Assembly: GCF_026151205.1 (NCBI RefSeq)
Contig: NC_087081.1
Coordinates: 13,682,340 to 13,746,339 of the forward strand
DNA length: 64,000 bases
Source of the DNA: Bolinopsis microptera
Taxonomy: Eukaryota > Ctenophora > Tentaculata > Lobata > Bolinopsidae
Direction of reading: 5' to 3'
In this document: in pieces, positions 35,986-48,456 of the stretch
Position numbering within the stretch: the stretch's first letter is position 1
Layout of the letters: each line of letters begins with the position of its first letter
The notes under the pieces: generated by a model
The model's database searches: none
What the model was told of the DNA's origin: nothing
Seen by the model: only the letters and a program-made list of their open reading frames with translations
Position numbers and translations under genes: made by a program

Positions 35986-37568
35986 TGCCCTATTCGAAAG
36001 TTTATGGCGATGCTTATTGCTCAACTTGTGAACAATTATATATACTGTCCAAACCCAGGATGCAGGACATAAAGAATTTTAAAAAATTGTTTGTATGAAA
36101 AGCATCAATATATAGTTTTATACATGTGTGAGGAAATTATTATGAAAATATCGAAAAAAAAGTGAAAAGATCAAGGAATGCCGAATGAGTAAAAACCGTA
36201 TACACTATAAAAGTATAATGTATAAAGACACATTAGGCTCAATGGGCACCGGAACAAGTTCAACATTGACGACCGTGCCCTCTACGAGCACTCAGCCTTA
36301 TCAATGCATTGTTACGATGTACACAAGGACACTTTCAGTTTTGACTGTTTCAAATTCGGGATTGTGAAAAAGACTAAACCTTCCCTATTAGATAGGGAAG
36401 AGGCTAGATTTTGTGCAAAGTTTAGAACTAATGTTTGGGGTTTAAATAGGATGGAAATTAAAAGGTAGTTTTTTTGTGGTTTTTACCAATATCTGTAATT
36501 AATTAATTTTAACAATTTTGTGCCAATTTTGCGTCATTTTTCTTTATAAATTTTATCTACCACGCTATCAGTGAAACAATTTTATCGTATTCCAATTTCT
36601 GATCGACTTTCATGATATTCTCTAATCATGACCTTTTTATAAATTTTTGAATCTCTTTGACTGAGTATTATGATTGATTTTATCTGACTAATTTATTTCT
36701 TTTTTGTAGGCTCTAGCGATGTAATAAACGAAGTTTCCAAGCCAAATTTGTGTGTTTCCCTTCGTGTCCAAAATCAATCATGTATAAAGACATGCGTTTG
36801 GGGGAGCTATAAACCAATTATCTCACGAGGAATGTAACAACATTTAAGGGATGCCATTTTGTGTACATTTTTATAATCACTAAACCATGGGAGTTGCAGT
36901 GATGTAGTTAAGATATGACTTATCTATAGTTTTCATTGCAATGGAGAGCTCGAGGTCATTCGTCATAATTTGGTGATTGAGACTTGAGAGGAAGTGCTTG
37001 CAGATTGCATGATTCAATTATATCCAATTTTACAGAATTATTTCCTGCAATCTGTAACGAAGCAGCTCTGATACGTCGGATTAGAACCTGTAAGATTGGT
37101 ATCAAGCTCGCCATGGCATTCAAAGGATGCAGGATGTTCAGCTCGACAAAATACCGGTGAAAAATATTTCGTTGGCCCTAATTAAATGCTTCCTCCAAAT
37201 CCAGTCTTACTCTTAACCTTAAATTAGACATAACTCATTAGCTGAGGTATAATTCTAATACGTTGGATTAGAACTTGTAAGACTGGCCAGTGGCCTCCAG
37301 CTCGCCATTTTTGAGATCAAATCGAGGACGTTAACTAGCTGAATTATTTGTTCTGATTCCTCAAATTCTTTTATTACATCATACTTACTTTTTCTCTATT
37401 ATACTGATATACATACCAGTCTCGGTTTGGATTTGCATGCCCCTGAACAAAGGAAAGTCAAACGAAAAAGACTGAGGCTTAAAGTTTCTACCCATATATA
37501 ATCTAGCATCGGTTTTTAATGCCGTTTCTTTGCCTGAAATTTTACAGCTTTGAAGCTGATTTTTCGAC
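35986..37568. other. Non-coding stretch
   Basis: Contains a diverged duplication: about 37,063-37,130 and 37,245-37,315 share TACGTCGGATTAGAACCTGT-like sequence and AGCTCGCCAT. No gene recognised. Confidence 0.5.
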
Positions 37569-38062
37569 CAGTGACCGATCACTGCAGCTATCCTAGTTGG
37601 ATAGCCTACCATAGTCAGTCAAATTGGGTCACAGAAAGCTGAAATCTAAAAATGTCCTACCGCTAGGACATATTCAACTTGCGATACCTCGATCTCTCGA
37701 TGGTGAATTTTGTCACTCACAATGACCTTCCTGATCAGTTAGATGGCACAAGTAGCTTCAATTGATAATCTTTTAATTGCAGGCTGCAATCCTTGACAGG
37801 CCTATAATTACCCAATTTTAAATGAACGATATCTCATTCTACAGAATGATGAGAGCTAAAAGAGAATGCTTCCCGGAATCAGCACAATGAAGGGAACAAG
37901 ATGCTGTTGGACTTATAATTTCTCATTTTCCACCCGTAGTCCCTAACGATCAGGGAGGTCATTGTGAGTGACAAAAGTCACCATCGAGAGATCGAGGTAT
38001 CCTAAATTGACCTAAATTGACTGAATATGGTAGGCTATATCCAGCTAGGATAGCAGTTACTG
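37569..38062. mobile_element. Fold-back (long inverted repeat) element
   Basis: Arms of about 120-170 bp. The left has CTATCCTAGTTGGATAGCCT and GATACCTCGATCTCTCGATG; the right has the complementary CATCGAGAGATCGAGGTATC and AGGCTATATCCAGCTAGGAT. The termini begin CAGTGAC and end AGTTACTG. No ORF and no clear target duplication. Confidence 0.85.
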
Positions 38063-39780
38063 TTAAAAAGATTTCACTCCTACAACGGTTCACTTTATGT
38101 ATATCTCACTGCGCTTTAGTTTAACTGGTCCTAAGACCTGGAGATCTAATTGTTGGTAGTTGACCCTCCCCCATATTCCACCCACTCAGCAGCCCTGTAT
38201 TGATGTGAGCACTGAACCGTACCGAGTACAATACAGTTATCCCATTGAAAGTGATCTCAATGATGATGACCCGATAACTGACGATGACGTCACTTTGAAA
38301 TTAGATCAGACTTAAGTGGTTAACCTATTCGAAACCGATCGTGACGTAAGTACGGTCCCAAGTATAAATGGGAGTTTCTAGCAGCTATTGAACGATCCTT
38401 CAAGCGAGACCTTCTCCATTGAGACGGTAATTTTTCTGTGAATAACAATTTGTTGGGCCAGATTGAAAGATGATGTGCTAGATGATTACATTACAGCGTG
38501 GGGCTACGTCTGATGAAAGTCTGGTGTGTCAGTGCATATTGACTATTGATTTACTAACTTCACCAGAATGCAGGTCGTCGGAAATGGAACTGTTTTTTAA
38601 AGCACAGAAGATTAGCACACGCGGGTATGATTAATGATACAATTAATATAGAAATATATTTATTGAGTTAAACAGTCTGGCTAATTTAATCTTGACCATA
38701 ATTATCAGTAACTCTGTAAATATGTTAATTGATCAATGTTCATTAACGGGTTGATTAATGATAATCTAATTCTAAATCACACAAATGACTAGAGACTGTA
38801 TTCTTGGAACACTTAATAGATCTGGATTCTGAAAGGGAGGGGTCAGGGAACCACATTCTTTAAACACATGGCATTATGGTGTTGTATCTTGTTTGTATAT
38901 TGTATAAGCATTGACCAATCAAAATTCAAAATCAAAAACCAAAACACAGCCTCGTTTTAAAAGAAATTTAGTTCAGCTCCAACCAGTATTGCACTTGACA
39001 CATTTTTACTCTGTAGCACTATCATAACCATCCACTTCATATTAATTAATAAGGTGACGGTAAAAATATCAAACATTGTACCAACAACTGGCTCATTGTT
39101 CCATTTTTCACGGTAATTTTTACCAAAAATTAGATAAGGTGGCGATACCAAATTGTCTCATTTTTTTCTTCAGACGTTTATTAATTCAAGTCATTTATTT
39201 TGTATCTCAATTAACACTGGACACCAATTTCCTGAATTGATTATTACCCTTATGATAATGTTGTTCAAATGGTCCTTCTTAATAAAGTCCTTCTTATAAA
39301 GCCTAAACTCAGATTGGTTATGACAGATCAAGCGGTAGTCAAATCGGATTAATAAGTTGAATTGTTCATCGACAATTCAAGAGCTAAATTTGTATCAGTA
39401 ATTCAGACTTCCATATTTCCATACCAATTACCCATTTTCCGGCCTGATCTAATCCGGGGTTCTGTTATGTTCATGGTACGTGAGCGCAAGTGGTACGTGG
39501 TCGTATTTTTTAATTGTATTAATTTACAGGTCTTATAGGTCTGAATAGTAAATTTCCGAAGTTACTGTGTGGCAAAGAAACGAATTTTTGTGCATCCTAA
39601 AACAAAATTCGCCGCAAAAATTAAAGGTCCAAAAGATCCTGTAGTCTTGTAGTGAAAATTGTTAACCACCAAGAAGCCCATTAAAGTTTATTGTATGGCA
39701 TGAATTCACCGATATTATGGCACCCCTTTTACTTATAAATATGGACCATTTAAACCACATCGACTGTTCTACGGACATTA
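38063..39780. other. Non-coding stretch
   Basis: No ORF with family features and no repeat recognised. Confidence 0.5.
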
Positions 39781-39967
39781 CAGTAAAACCTCGATTTACC
39801 GCGGAAGTTTTTGGGAAAGGAAACAGCCGCTGTGAATCGGGGTTTGCGGTAAATCGGGGTTTTGTTTATTTGCATTATATTTATACATATTGAACCATAT
39901 TTGGGAAATCAAAATGAAATGGCCGCGTTATATCGGAGTTTTCAGTAAATCGGGGTATATTATACTG
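39781..39967. mobile_element. 187-bp pogo/Tigger-like MITE
   Basis: Starts CAGTAAAACCTCGATTTACC and ends GTATATTATACTG. It has TA on both sides and internal inverted CGATTTAC/GTAAATCG pairs. CAGT-(n)-AACCTCGATT ends with TA duplications are the pogo-type pattern. Confidence 0.8.
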
Positions 39968-41271
39968 TATTATGTTTTCTTCTTCATCTTAATCACCAGC
40001 TGTTGGTGAAATTGGATCTCAGCTCCTGAAGTAAGGTCTGGTAACTATAATAGAGACTGTCTGAATATCGGGGTGAACTCGCCGCTAGTCTCAGAAAGAG
40101 AGAAAAAGAGAACTGGCGGCTAGCCTCCACGCTTCATTTCACGTACCATCAGTGGAGCTCTCTACAGCTACAGCTACAGCTACTATACTACTATACTACT
40201 ACTGTATACAGCTAGTGCTACATGGCTCAACTCCAGCTTGAATTTTTAACAATTATCCGAGAGACGCAATCTTTTTGCCGACTGGGTGCTAAAAACCAGC
40301 CAATAAATATCTAGTGTCTAATATCAGGTGGTCAATAATATTATAATCCCAATGAAATGGCACATACTTATAAATTGAGGGAGGCTGAATATGGGGCTTA
40401 CCGTGTGCAGATGGTCGCCAAGTAACTCGCATTAAAGGTGTAATTGGCCGTGAAATTACCGTCTATTTCTCGGATAAAGCTATTTTATATGTTCATAAAA
40501 CACCGGATAAACCTGCTCAACCAATTGTTCTGTCTCCTGATTGGGTTTCATAGCCCACGTGACTCTAGTACTGGCTCCTGATTGGTCCTCCAGAGCACAC
40601 GTGATGGTTGCTACCCACTCTATTGGTAGGGTGGATTTTATTGTCTATTTGCACACGCCTTAAAGTTCACTACCGGTTGCTCTAACTTCGGACACTGTCT
40701 GAAATGTCCACATTTTCCTGGTTGCAATCTCACGAATTTGTCCGTTTTTCTGTTCAACAGGTGTGTCAATAGAAATAATTTTCCGGCCCTATATTCGTGA
40801 TATACTTTATAGCCACGTGACTGCAACAACTGGGATTCTCAGCCAATGATTGGTTGGATCTGCAGAGAGCCCATGATCAGTAAGGCTGAAATCAGTTTCA
40901 ATTCGGCAGCCATTACACGCACCATTGCATTTTTAATCTCTATAAATTTGATAAAGTTACCTTCTTAAAAAAATAAGTATTATTGCTCCCATACTTGGTT
41001 CCCAGCCAATAGGACGCCAGTATTTTGATCACGTGATGATGTTATGTCGGGTAGGGCTGACCTGCTCATCCCCCTAACGTCGGGAAACAGTTTACTCGTT
41101 AATTTACCGACCTAAACTCCGTATTATCACAGACAAGGCCTAATGGAGCGAGAATTTCGCCAGACAGAAGGGACGAGCCCAGCGTTGGACGCCCTGTCAC
41201 GTGTTCCGTTTCGACTTATCTATATCCGATAACGAGGAACCTGCGCGCGGCTCCGTCACGCTGCACGTGCG
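39968..41271. other. Upstream region of Bsx
   Basis: Non-coding. Contains a short triplet-like microsatellite (GCTACA and CTATACTA units, about 40,165-40,203) and several CACGTG motifs (about 40,557, 40,599, 40,813, 41,033, 41,198, 41,264). Confidence 0.6.
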
Positions 41272-41296
41272 CTGTCACGTGGTTACCACGTGACAG
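41272..41296. promoter_or_regulatory. Palindromic double E-box 5' of Bsx
   Basis: CTGTCACGTGGT and its exact reverse complement around a single T, giving two CACGTG boxes. It lies about 110 bp upstream of the proposed Bsx ATG. CACGTG is the core bound by Myc/Max, USF and MITF-type bHLH-Zip proteins. Function is inferred from position. Confidence 0.5.
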
Positions 41297-41404
41297 ATGG
41301 AGACAAAAGTACCGCAACGCACTTGGCTTGTACTTATAATTCTCGTTACCTCAAGTCTGCTAAGTGTTTCCCGTCTCGTTTGATCTGATAATTGTCTCAA
41401 CAAC

Positions 41405-44400
41405 ATGATGCTCCATGTAAGTTTTTTCAATTCCACATGGTTTATTAGTAGTAAATTTGTCAGTTTTACAAGGAAACTTTTTACCACCATGGAAACTTAT
41501 TACCACTTTTTACCACACCACTAACAAAATTCGTCTTCAAGACTTAGTTGTTACAACAAAAACACAAATCAATTGTACTACATACTAATTTCTGGACAGT
41601 TAACAAATTGCCTCATTTTTCACCAAGCGATTTTCTACAATTTCTTTGTACAAACAATACACACAATTTCAGCCCATAAACCTAGCTAATTGAATTTCAG
41701 AACCAAGAGAAGAAGAAAAGCAATCCGTTTTCCATCGAGAGTCTTCTCTATGGGAGTGGGAAGAGGAGTTCCGAGCCGACCCAGCCGCTCTCCAACCACC
41801 TCAGCTCGACCCCCACTAATCTTAGTTCGGGGTTCACCCCCATTATAACGAGCTCCAGACCCATGTACAACGTGTACCCTCAGTACAGCCAGTCCAGCCC
41901 TATTAACTTCAACCAGTGTGAGTTGCAATTCTTGTTTATTTGAGTTTTAAATTAATAAATTTAAGTTCTTCTGCTATTGAGATATTTTGAATTACTTTAT
42001 ATAATGATAACGATTTGGAGTGGATTAAGTATTCGATGTGTTGGTAATGGTTCAAAATTTTAAAAATAGCTTTAAATCCACATAATTCCACAACGTCTCA
42101 GTATAACTAATCCAGACACAAATGTTTGTAAAAGTTTAAAAAAAAATCCAATTCTAAGATATAATATGCATTTTCAACACCACTCCATGCTCGAGCAAAT
42201 AACTAAAGTTCAACCAATTCACAAGATTGACTTTGACTTATCTTCAAAACCAAAAAACTTTTTTACAAAAAATCGTTTGTACATGATAGATAAGACCCCA
42301 ACGACCAACGTTCAGGCTAATAACAATGGCTACCTTACTAGAGATGAAGATCTAATTAGTCTAATTAATTATGCAATGCACTGTTCGAATCAATTATTAG
42401 AGAATTTTACCATTACAAATAGGGATCTGTAAATTATATGGTAATTTTATCCACAATTGAAAATGTTGACCTTGATTCCAGTAAAAATCTAATTTCCTCA
42501 ATTACAAATTATCTGTCCGCTTAATTTTCTAAACGTCTGTATTCCGAACATTGACTAATTTTATTGATCAATGTTCTTGTAGGTTTCAAGTGTATCAAAA
42601 AATGGTTTCGTCGAAATTTCATCACTAGGGAACATTTTAAAGGAACCAGGAAGGTCAGAGAGCATATCTATAAGTATAAATTTTATTTAATGATTGTTAT
42701 GACCGCAACTTGATATCAACTACAAATTTTTAATCATGTCCACTGCTAATTATCTTAGGAATTCGTGAAACATGTGATCAATACTAATCTTTGCTTCACT
42801 TTACTATAAGCCAACGAATTTTGCCAATAAATTCAAAATGTATCAAAATAAATAATATTTCAAAATTTTTACCACTATAAGTATAACCATTTACATAATC
42901 ATTTAAACATAGCTTGTAGGGGTTCAAAGCATAAATCCTACTTCTACAAAATAAACCATAGTTGTTACGGACGTCCTGGACGAACTTTAAATAGGTGCCG
43001 AACTGGACGAATTTTTTAACGAAATAGACGAACTTTAACCGAACTTTAAGAACAGAAAAGGCCAGAAAGCTGGTTTACGTTCACTCCAACTTAAAGCTTC
43101 TGAACGACATAGCTAGCGAATCAGCAATCTGGACAGAGAGCACTAGTGCTGGCACTAAGATCACTAAGATCACATATGCTATAGATTATTGAGATAACAA
43201 TGATAAGTTGAGAGCTGTTGCTATAATTGATGCTTAATTGTAATCTGTGAACCGGCTCTGTTTATATTGAAGTACTAATCATGATCTGTTGTTGATCTAG
43301 TTTTTTTTTTCAATACAAGTATGTATAACTATCTAACTGTATCATTTGTTTACAAGTGTAATAGTGATCGCACCTAAGCCATTCATTATAATATCAAAAC
43401 ATATGCCAAGAAAATTTACGCAACGAATTTTCACGAATTTTCACGAATTTTTAAAAGGTGCCGAACTGGACGAACTTTTCGCATTTCTTCGACGAACTTA
43501 ACAACTATGAAATAAACATATATTAGTCTCCGATGTGACAAATTTTTTACGCTATATCAGTATAACTATAAGCACAATCGTTGCCTTTAATAAAATACTT
43601 TTCGTTCACAAAATGTTATTCTATTTGTTCGCCAAATCATCTAAACTATTTTTCTTTCAAATCAGGCCCTTCTTGATCGCGAAACATTTAGTTGCCAAAT
43701 AATCATAATTACTAAACAAGTTATCATCGTGATTCAAATTAACAAGTCTGCCGATATCCCCAATTTACCAATTAGACGGTTCTCGACAATTCATCCTAGA
43801 TAATAGATATCACTTCCCCCCGGTATCTCCTGCACGGACTGTACTCTGAGGGAGTCAGAGACCGTAACCACTTGGCACCATAATCAAATTGGCACTAATA
43901 TCTCCGAAACTGAAACAATGTATGGGGTATATAACTGATACAGACGATATGATTCTTTGTTAGTAGTACCACCACCAGCTGCTCTGTCTAGCCGGGAGTG
44001 TTCTGACGAGGTTACTTGTACTTGGTGCTCGGATATGTCACGTGATCATCTATTTTACACGTGATTTAGTGTTTCGAGCAGTTTAACTGTTTCGGCACTC
44101 GGCAGAGGGTAGGCGAGGAAAGTGGGGTCTGTCGGGTGAGCAATTACCGTATACCGTACAGGTTAGTGACCTGATGTTATGGGTCCTCTGAAGAAGTCAC
44201 GCCATTTTATATTTTGTCACGTGATCTTAACGAACAGGTACTGTTACTGTAAGCTGAGGAGGGACCGTGACGGTCATGACCTGTCACTCTGAAACTTATC
44301 AGGAAGAGACCAAACTTTATACCAAATTTGCACTTTTATTCCGTCTTGTATGATTATGCATTAGAAAAAATATTATTACTCCCCGTCTCCCGATTACTGA

Positions 44401-46395
44401 TCAAACCGATAATTCGAATATAATGACACAATTGGGGGCCTAAAAAAGGTGAAGCCGGTGAAAGTATTCGTACAAGTTGTGACGGAGTATAATGGTGCTT
44501 ATGGTCCGTGAAGTAATTCTCACCCGATCACGTGACACAACACAGAACTGTCTTCATGGTTTGGTGCCAGTCGTGAGGATGGTGGGGTGATATCAGTTCG
44601 GTGATGAACTGATGAATTCCAACAGTGCTAAGTGTGCTGTGTGAGCTCAGACTGGCTCAGCGAGGATGGGATCAGTCTGTCGATGTAGGGCGTTGTATTG
44701 TAATTAGCCATGATTGGTCACGTGCTAAATATACTTACTGCAATATTTGTTGGAAAGTTTTGTTTAGCTGGCTTGGAGGGGTGAGGTTCATGACCATACG
44801 CTCAAATTATGTTACTAGCTCATCTTATATGGCAGGGTTACCATGACAACATGATTACTCTATACGGTTATAGTGTAACTGTCAGAAAAATAATACTATT
44901 TCTAATCTAGAATTCAGAATTGCAAGGAATTATACTGCACCACGTTTCAGACAGCAATGTGGCAGCTGCAGCCATGTTACTCCCTCATCTTAGACCTGAT
45001 ATCTGGCAAAGACAGATACGGAGGAGAAAAGCACGGACTGTGTTCACTGATGATCAGTTACAGGTTAGTGTTATATAATAGATTTGTGAAGTTAAGTGAA
45101 ATAATTGAGAATATGCGACGACGAGTGAAAGTGAAAGTTAATGAACTTGTCTCACTGAGTGAAAGTGAATGAATGTGTTTACTGGCGGCTTCCTCAGCAC
45201 AGCATACAAACCCAACAGTTATAATTCAACCAATTAAACTATAATTAATCAGGGACTGGAAAGCCAGTTTGGCACGCAAAAGTACCTTTCAGTGCCGGAG
45301 AGAATGGAATTAGCTGTTTCTCTACGTCTCTCTGAAACTCAGGTTACTTTCAGTTTCACATATCGATTTAGAGTTTGATTTGTAGTTTCGGTTACTTTAT
45401 TTATTGTTTCGGAGTTAAAAGAGTTTCTAAATTCCATATTGGCAGGTGAAGACTTGGTTTCAAAACCGGCGTATGAAATGGAAGAAGCAGGTAGCTGAGA
45501 CAGATATGAAAGGTAAACAAGAAAAGAAACGCCCCTGTCCTTTCAATCCGTCAACCCAGGTCAGTTTAATAAACAGCTGCATAATGAGCATTATACAAGT
45601 AACACTAACAGTACAATACAAGTAACAGTAACACTAACTGTGACCACCTCCCCGACATTATCTCCGTTATACTATAAAAAACGCTCGGATAAAACGCTCG
45701 TATAAAACGCTCCAAATCACTCCCTTTTTCTGTTTTCGAGCGTGCTAAATCACTTTACACTCAAAGTTCGAGATTCTTCAAGAAGGGCCCCCGACAGTTT
45801 GCAGTTGAACCAACTTGAAACCAACTTAAAAACAAAAAAATGTTAATTCGATCACGTGACATAGCCATATTAATATAAGGAAGTTGGTATAATTTATCGT
45901 TAGATTTACTTAGATAGCATATGCTTCAGTTAGGGATTTCGATTGGGTTAGGATTAGGGTTGGTCTTGGGGTCCGAGTAGAGAGTAAGGTTTTTGAATAG
46001 TCCCTCAGGGCCAGGCCATCTATAGAGAACATGTTTAAGTTAATCACGTGATACTGATAGTCGAGTGTAAATTGATTAATCACCATCCGTATTTCTCAAC
46101 TACCACACAGTTTTATTTACTACTCCTTTCCATTCAGATCAATGATAAGTGAGGCAATTTTACCTCTAGCCTCAACAAATCCATAACGACTAACTATTAA
46201 AAAACAGCATATACTTATAAGCTAAGAATTTTATTTTTCCAGGAACCAACTGGAGAGTCAGAACGCAGGAACGAACGCTCAGCCTTTAAACCAAACAATG
46301 GTTCCCTACAGTCCGCTAAAGTAACGTACAACCCTCTCTCCAGCACCAAGTCCAACTCATTCGACTTCATGAGGCAAATCCGAGAGCGTGGTTGA
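41405..46395 (+). CDS. Bsx: Brain-specific homeobox (Bsx/bsh) transcription factor
   Basis: Six exons: 41405-41416, 41701-41917, 44951-45063, 45253-45342, 45446-45559 and 46243-46395. All junctions are phase-consistent with GT-AG ends, giving 232 aa, close to the vertebrate BSX length. Residues 14-20 (FSIESLL) form an eh1-like motif, the usual Groucho co-repressor contact. The homeodomain is residues 101-160, starting RRKARTVFTDDQL; helix 3 is VKTWFQNRRMKWKKQ with Q50 and N51. RRRKARTVF and LSETQVKTWFQNRRMK are BSX hallmarks, and YLSxPER is shared with Barx/BarH. Introns cut the homeodomain after residue 14 and before V45. The 3-kb second intron holds a hAT MITE (42957-43509). The tiny first coding exon (4 codons, perfect gtaagt donor) is the least certain piece. 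The product should be a nuclear DNA-binding repressor. Confidence 0.88.
42957..43509. mobile_element. hAT-type MITE in Bsx intron 2
   Basis: A 553-bp element with 11-bp inverted ends, CATAGTTGTTA and TAACAACTATG. A perfect 8-bp target duplication AAATAAAC (42949-42956 and 43510-43517) is the hAT signature. Internal direct repeats GGTGCCGAACTGGACGAA lie at about 42,993 and 43,457. No transposase. Confidence 0.93.
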
Positions 46396-48456
46396 GTGAG
46401 AATACATGATGGACATGTTGTGTTATTTCTGATCAGGTGAAACTGAAATGAAGTCTTTGTTTATTGTTGACGGGGATAATAGCACATTCTCCCATTATGG
46501 TCAATGTCAAATGTGGAAAATTTCGGAATTTCATGATATCGCTAGGAGGGGTTGTCAGTTGAACTGTGTTGTACGAACCATAGAGTATCTAAATTCAGAA
46601 ACTAAGTGATCGTTCGTAATCGTATATTATTATTTCGTAAGCCAGTCTAGGGCAGAAGGTTTGGTAATGGTACAGGTAAAGCCAGCGCATTCTTTACATA
46701 ATAGTCACATAATGTGTTAAGTGGCTTGTGAAGATGGAAGGGCGTGTTAAAAGTTAAAATGTGGCTTACGCAATATTTGAACGATCCTTAATTACTCAAT
46801 TAGTTGATAAGAACTAGTGCTGGACTAAAACTGTTTTAAATAATTGATAAATAGTTGAATAAAGGAACTGGACGTACCCTTCAATCTGAACTTTATTAAT
46901 ATATTGCAGGATTTGCAACTTTAATAATATAATTTTATGTAATGTATAGTCTGACCGCATCAACGAAGAACAGTATGCATAATGGATATTGCTAAACATG
47001 AATTTGCATGGCAAACAATTTGACAAAAGCTAAGTTAATTTATAATATAAAGCTGTCCCAGCCGTAACTTATATCATTAACAATATAAAATTTGAAATGA
47101 TTATTGATTATTTATACATCATTGAGTTCTTACAAATATCAGTGATTACTTTTATAATATTGTTAAATGACAAATACACGATTTTCATTGACGAAATCAC
47201 TTTCTATAACTACGTTTTGCTTTTAAACTTAACAAAGCTATCTTAACAACACTAAAATGTAGAAAACTAAAAGTGGTCGATGTTATTGTTGCATTCTTTG
47301 AATTTTATCGGATATGTGTTTTTAAAACTTTATACTATAAGTCTCAAAAGTTTTCTTGATTGATTTTCATTAAGCAAAGTTATTTAAATTTAATGAAGGC
47401 TAATAATACTTGATTATTTTCCAGCTAAGACTTAGGATATGAAAAAACCACAGAGGCAATTATTTATTTGTTTTTGTTGACAGCTAATGCAATGTCTTTG
47501 CAATATTAATAAGCTTGCAATAATGAATAAGACTTTTACTAATTCGTTTGTCGTTATCTTTGTTTCATATTCTGTAAAGACCTAAAATCTGCTCATTGCT
47601 TTAAGTATAGGTTCAGAATTTTGACGCGCCCATTTCTCGAAAGTCGAAACTAAATCTTATCGAAGCGAGCAATGATTCAGATTATAATGATAATTATAAT
47701 GAGCCGACTGAATGACCAACCCTGCAATTTATCTGCTTTTTAAGGATTTAGAAATAAATTTAAGTTTTTAAAAACCTCGTGAACTGTATTTGCGAGAAGT
47801 TTAACATCTATGATATGACTTTTGTCAACATCATTTATTTTAAAAACATTAAACAACACGACTTTTGCATTCTTTTTGAGATATGAAACCCTCATTTAAC
47901 GTATTTACAAATTGAAATTGGTAAAAATCGAATAAAATGACTGCAATTACTAAAAGTAAAGGTTTAATTTAGTCGGTTATTTAGTCTGACAAATGTCTGT
48001 CAGGTCTATATAAGTAAACATAAATTTACTTTCAGTGTCTGTGATACATTGAATTCGCCCTGAGTGTAATGAATCAAGGAATATTCTCAAAATTGAATCA
48101 TTGAACAGTTCTAATAATACCAAAAGTTTTAATAATAATCAATAATTCTCCGGCATATAGTAAGTAATAGTTAAGGTTTAAACTTAACCCTTACTTATTT
48201 CATCATGGCATAAAGGACTGAATTGAAAACAGATCAATCAATTTCAAATTTACATTTGCTGATATCCCAAACAGTTGATCTTGAAAGCATTTAATGGCTT
48301 AGCAGCTTCACTTTCCCTTTCTCTTTTGCTTTCAGGCTAACGTGAGCTGTTATTTCCTATGTCTATATCGACAGTAACTAAAACGCTAAATCCACCGTTA
48401 GCAAGCGGTTAAATTAGAGCTGAACTGCGCGGTATCAGAGAAGTAGAAAGAAACTC
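46396..48456. other. Intergenic region between convergent Bsx and Six3/6
   Basis: AT-rich. It should hold both 3' UTRs. No ORF, transposon end or RNA gene recognised. Confidence 0.6.

Noticed and set aside
36185-36367. 60-codon Thr/Ser-rich ORF
   Set aside because: Short, no homology cue, no flanking exon in phase.
42166-42432. 88-codon ORF in Bsx intron 2
   Set aside because: No family features, very AT-rich, no splice sites tying it to Bsx; chance ORF in an intron.
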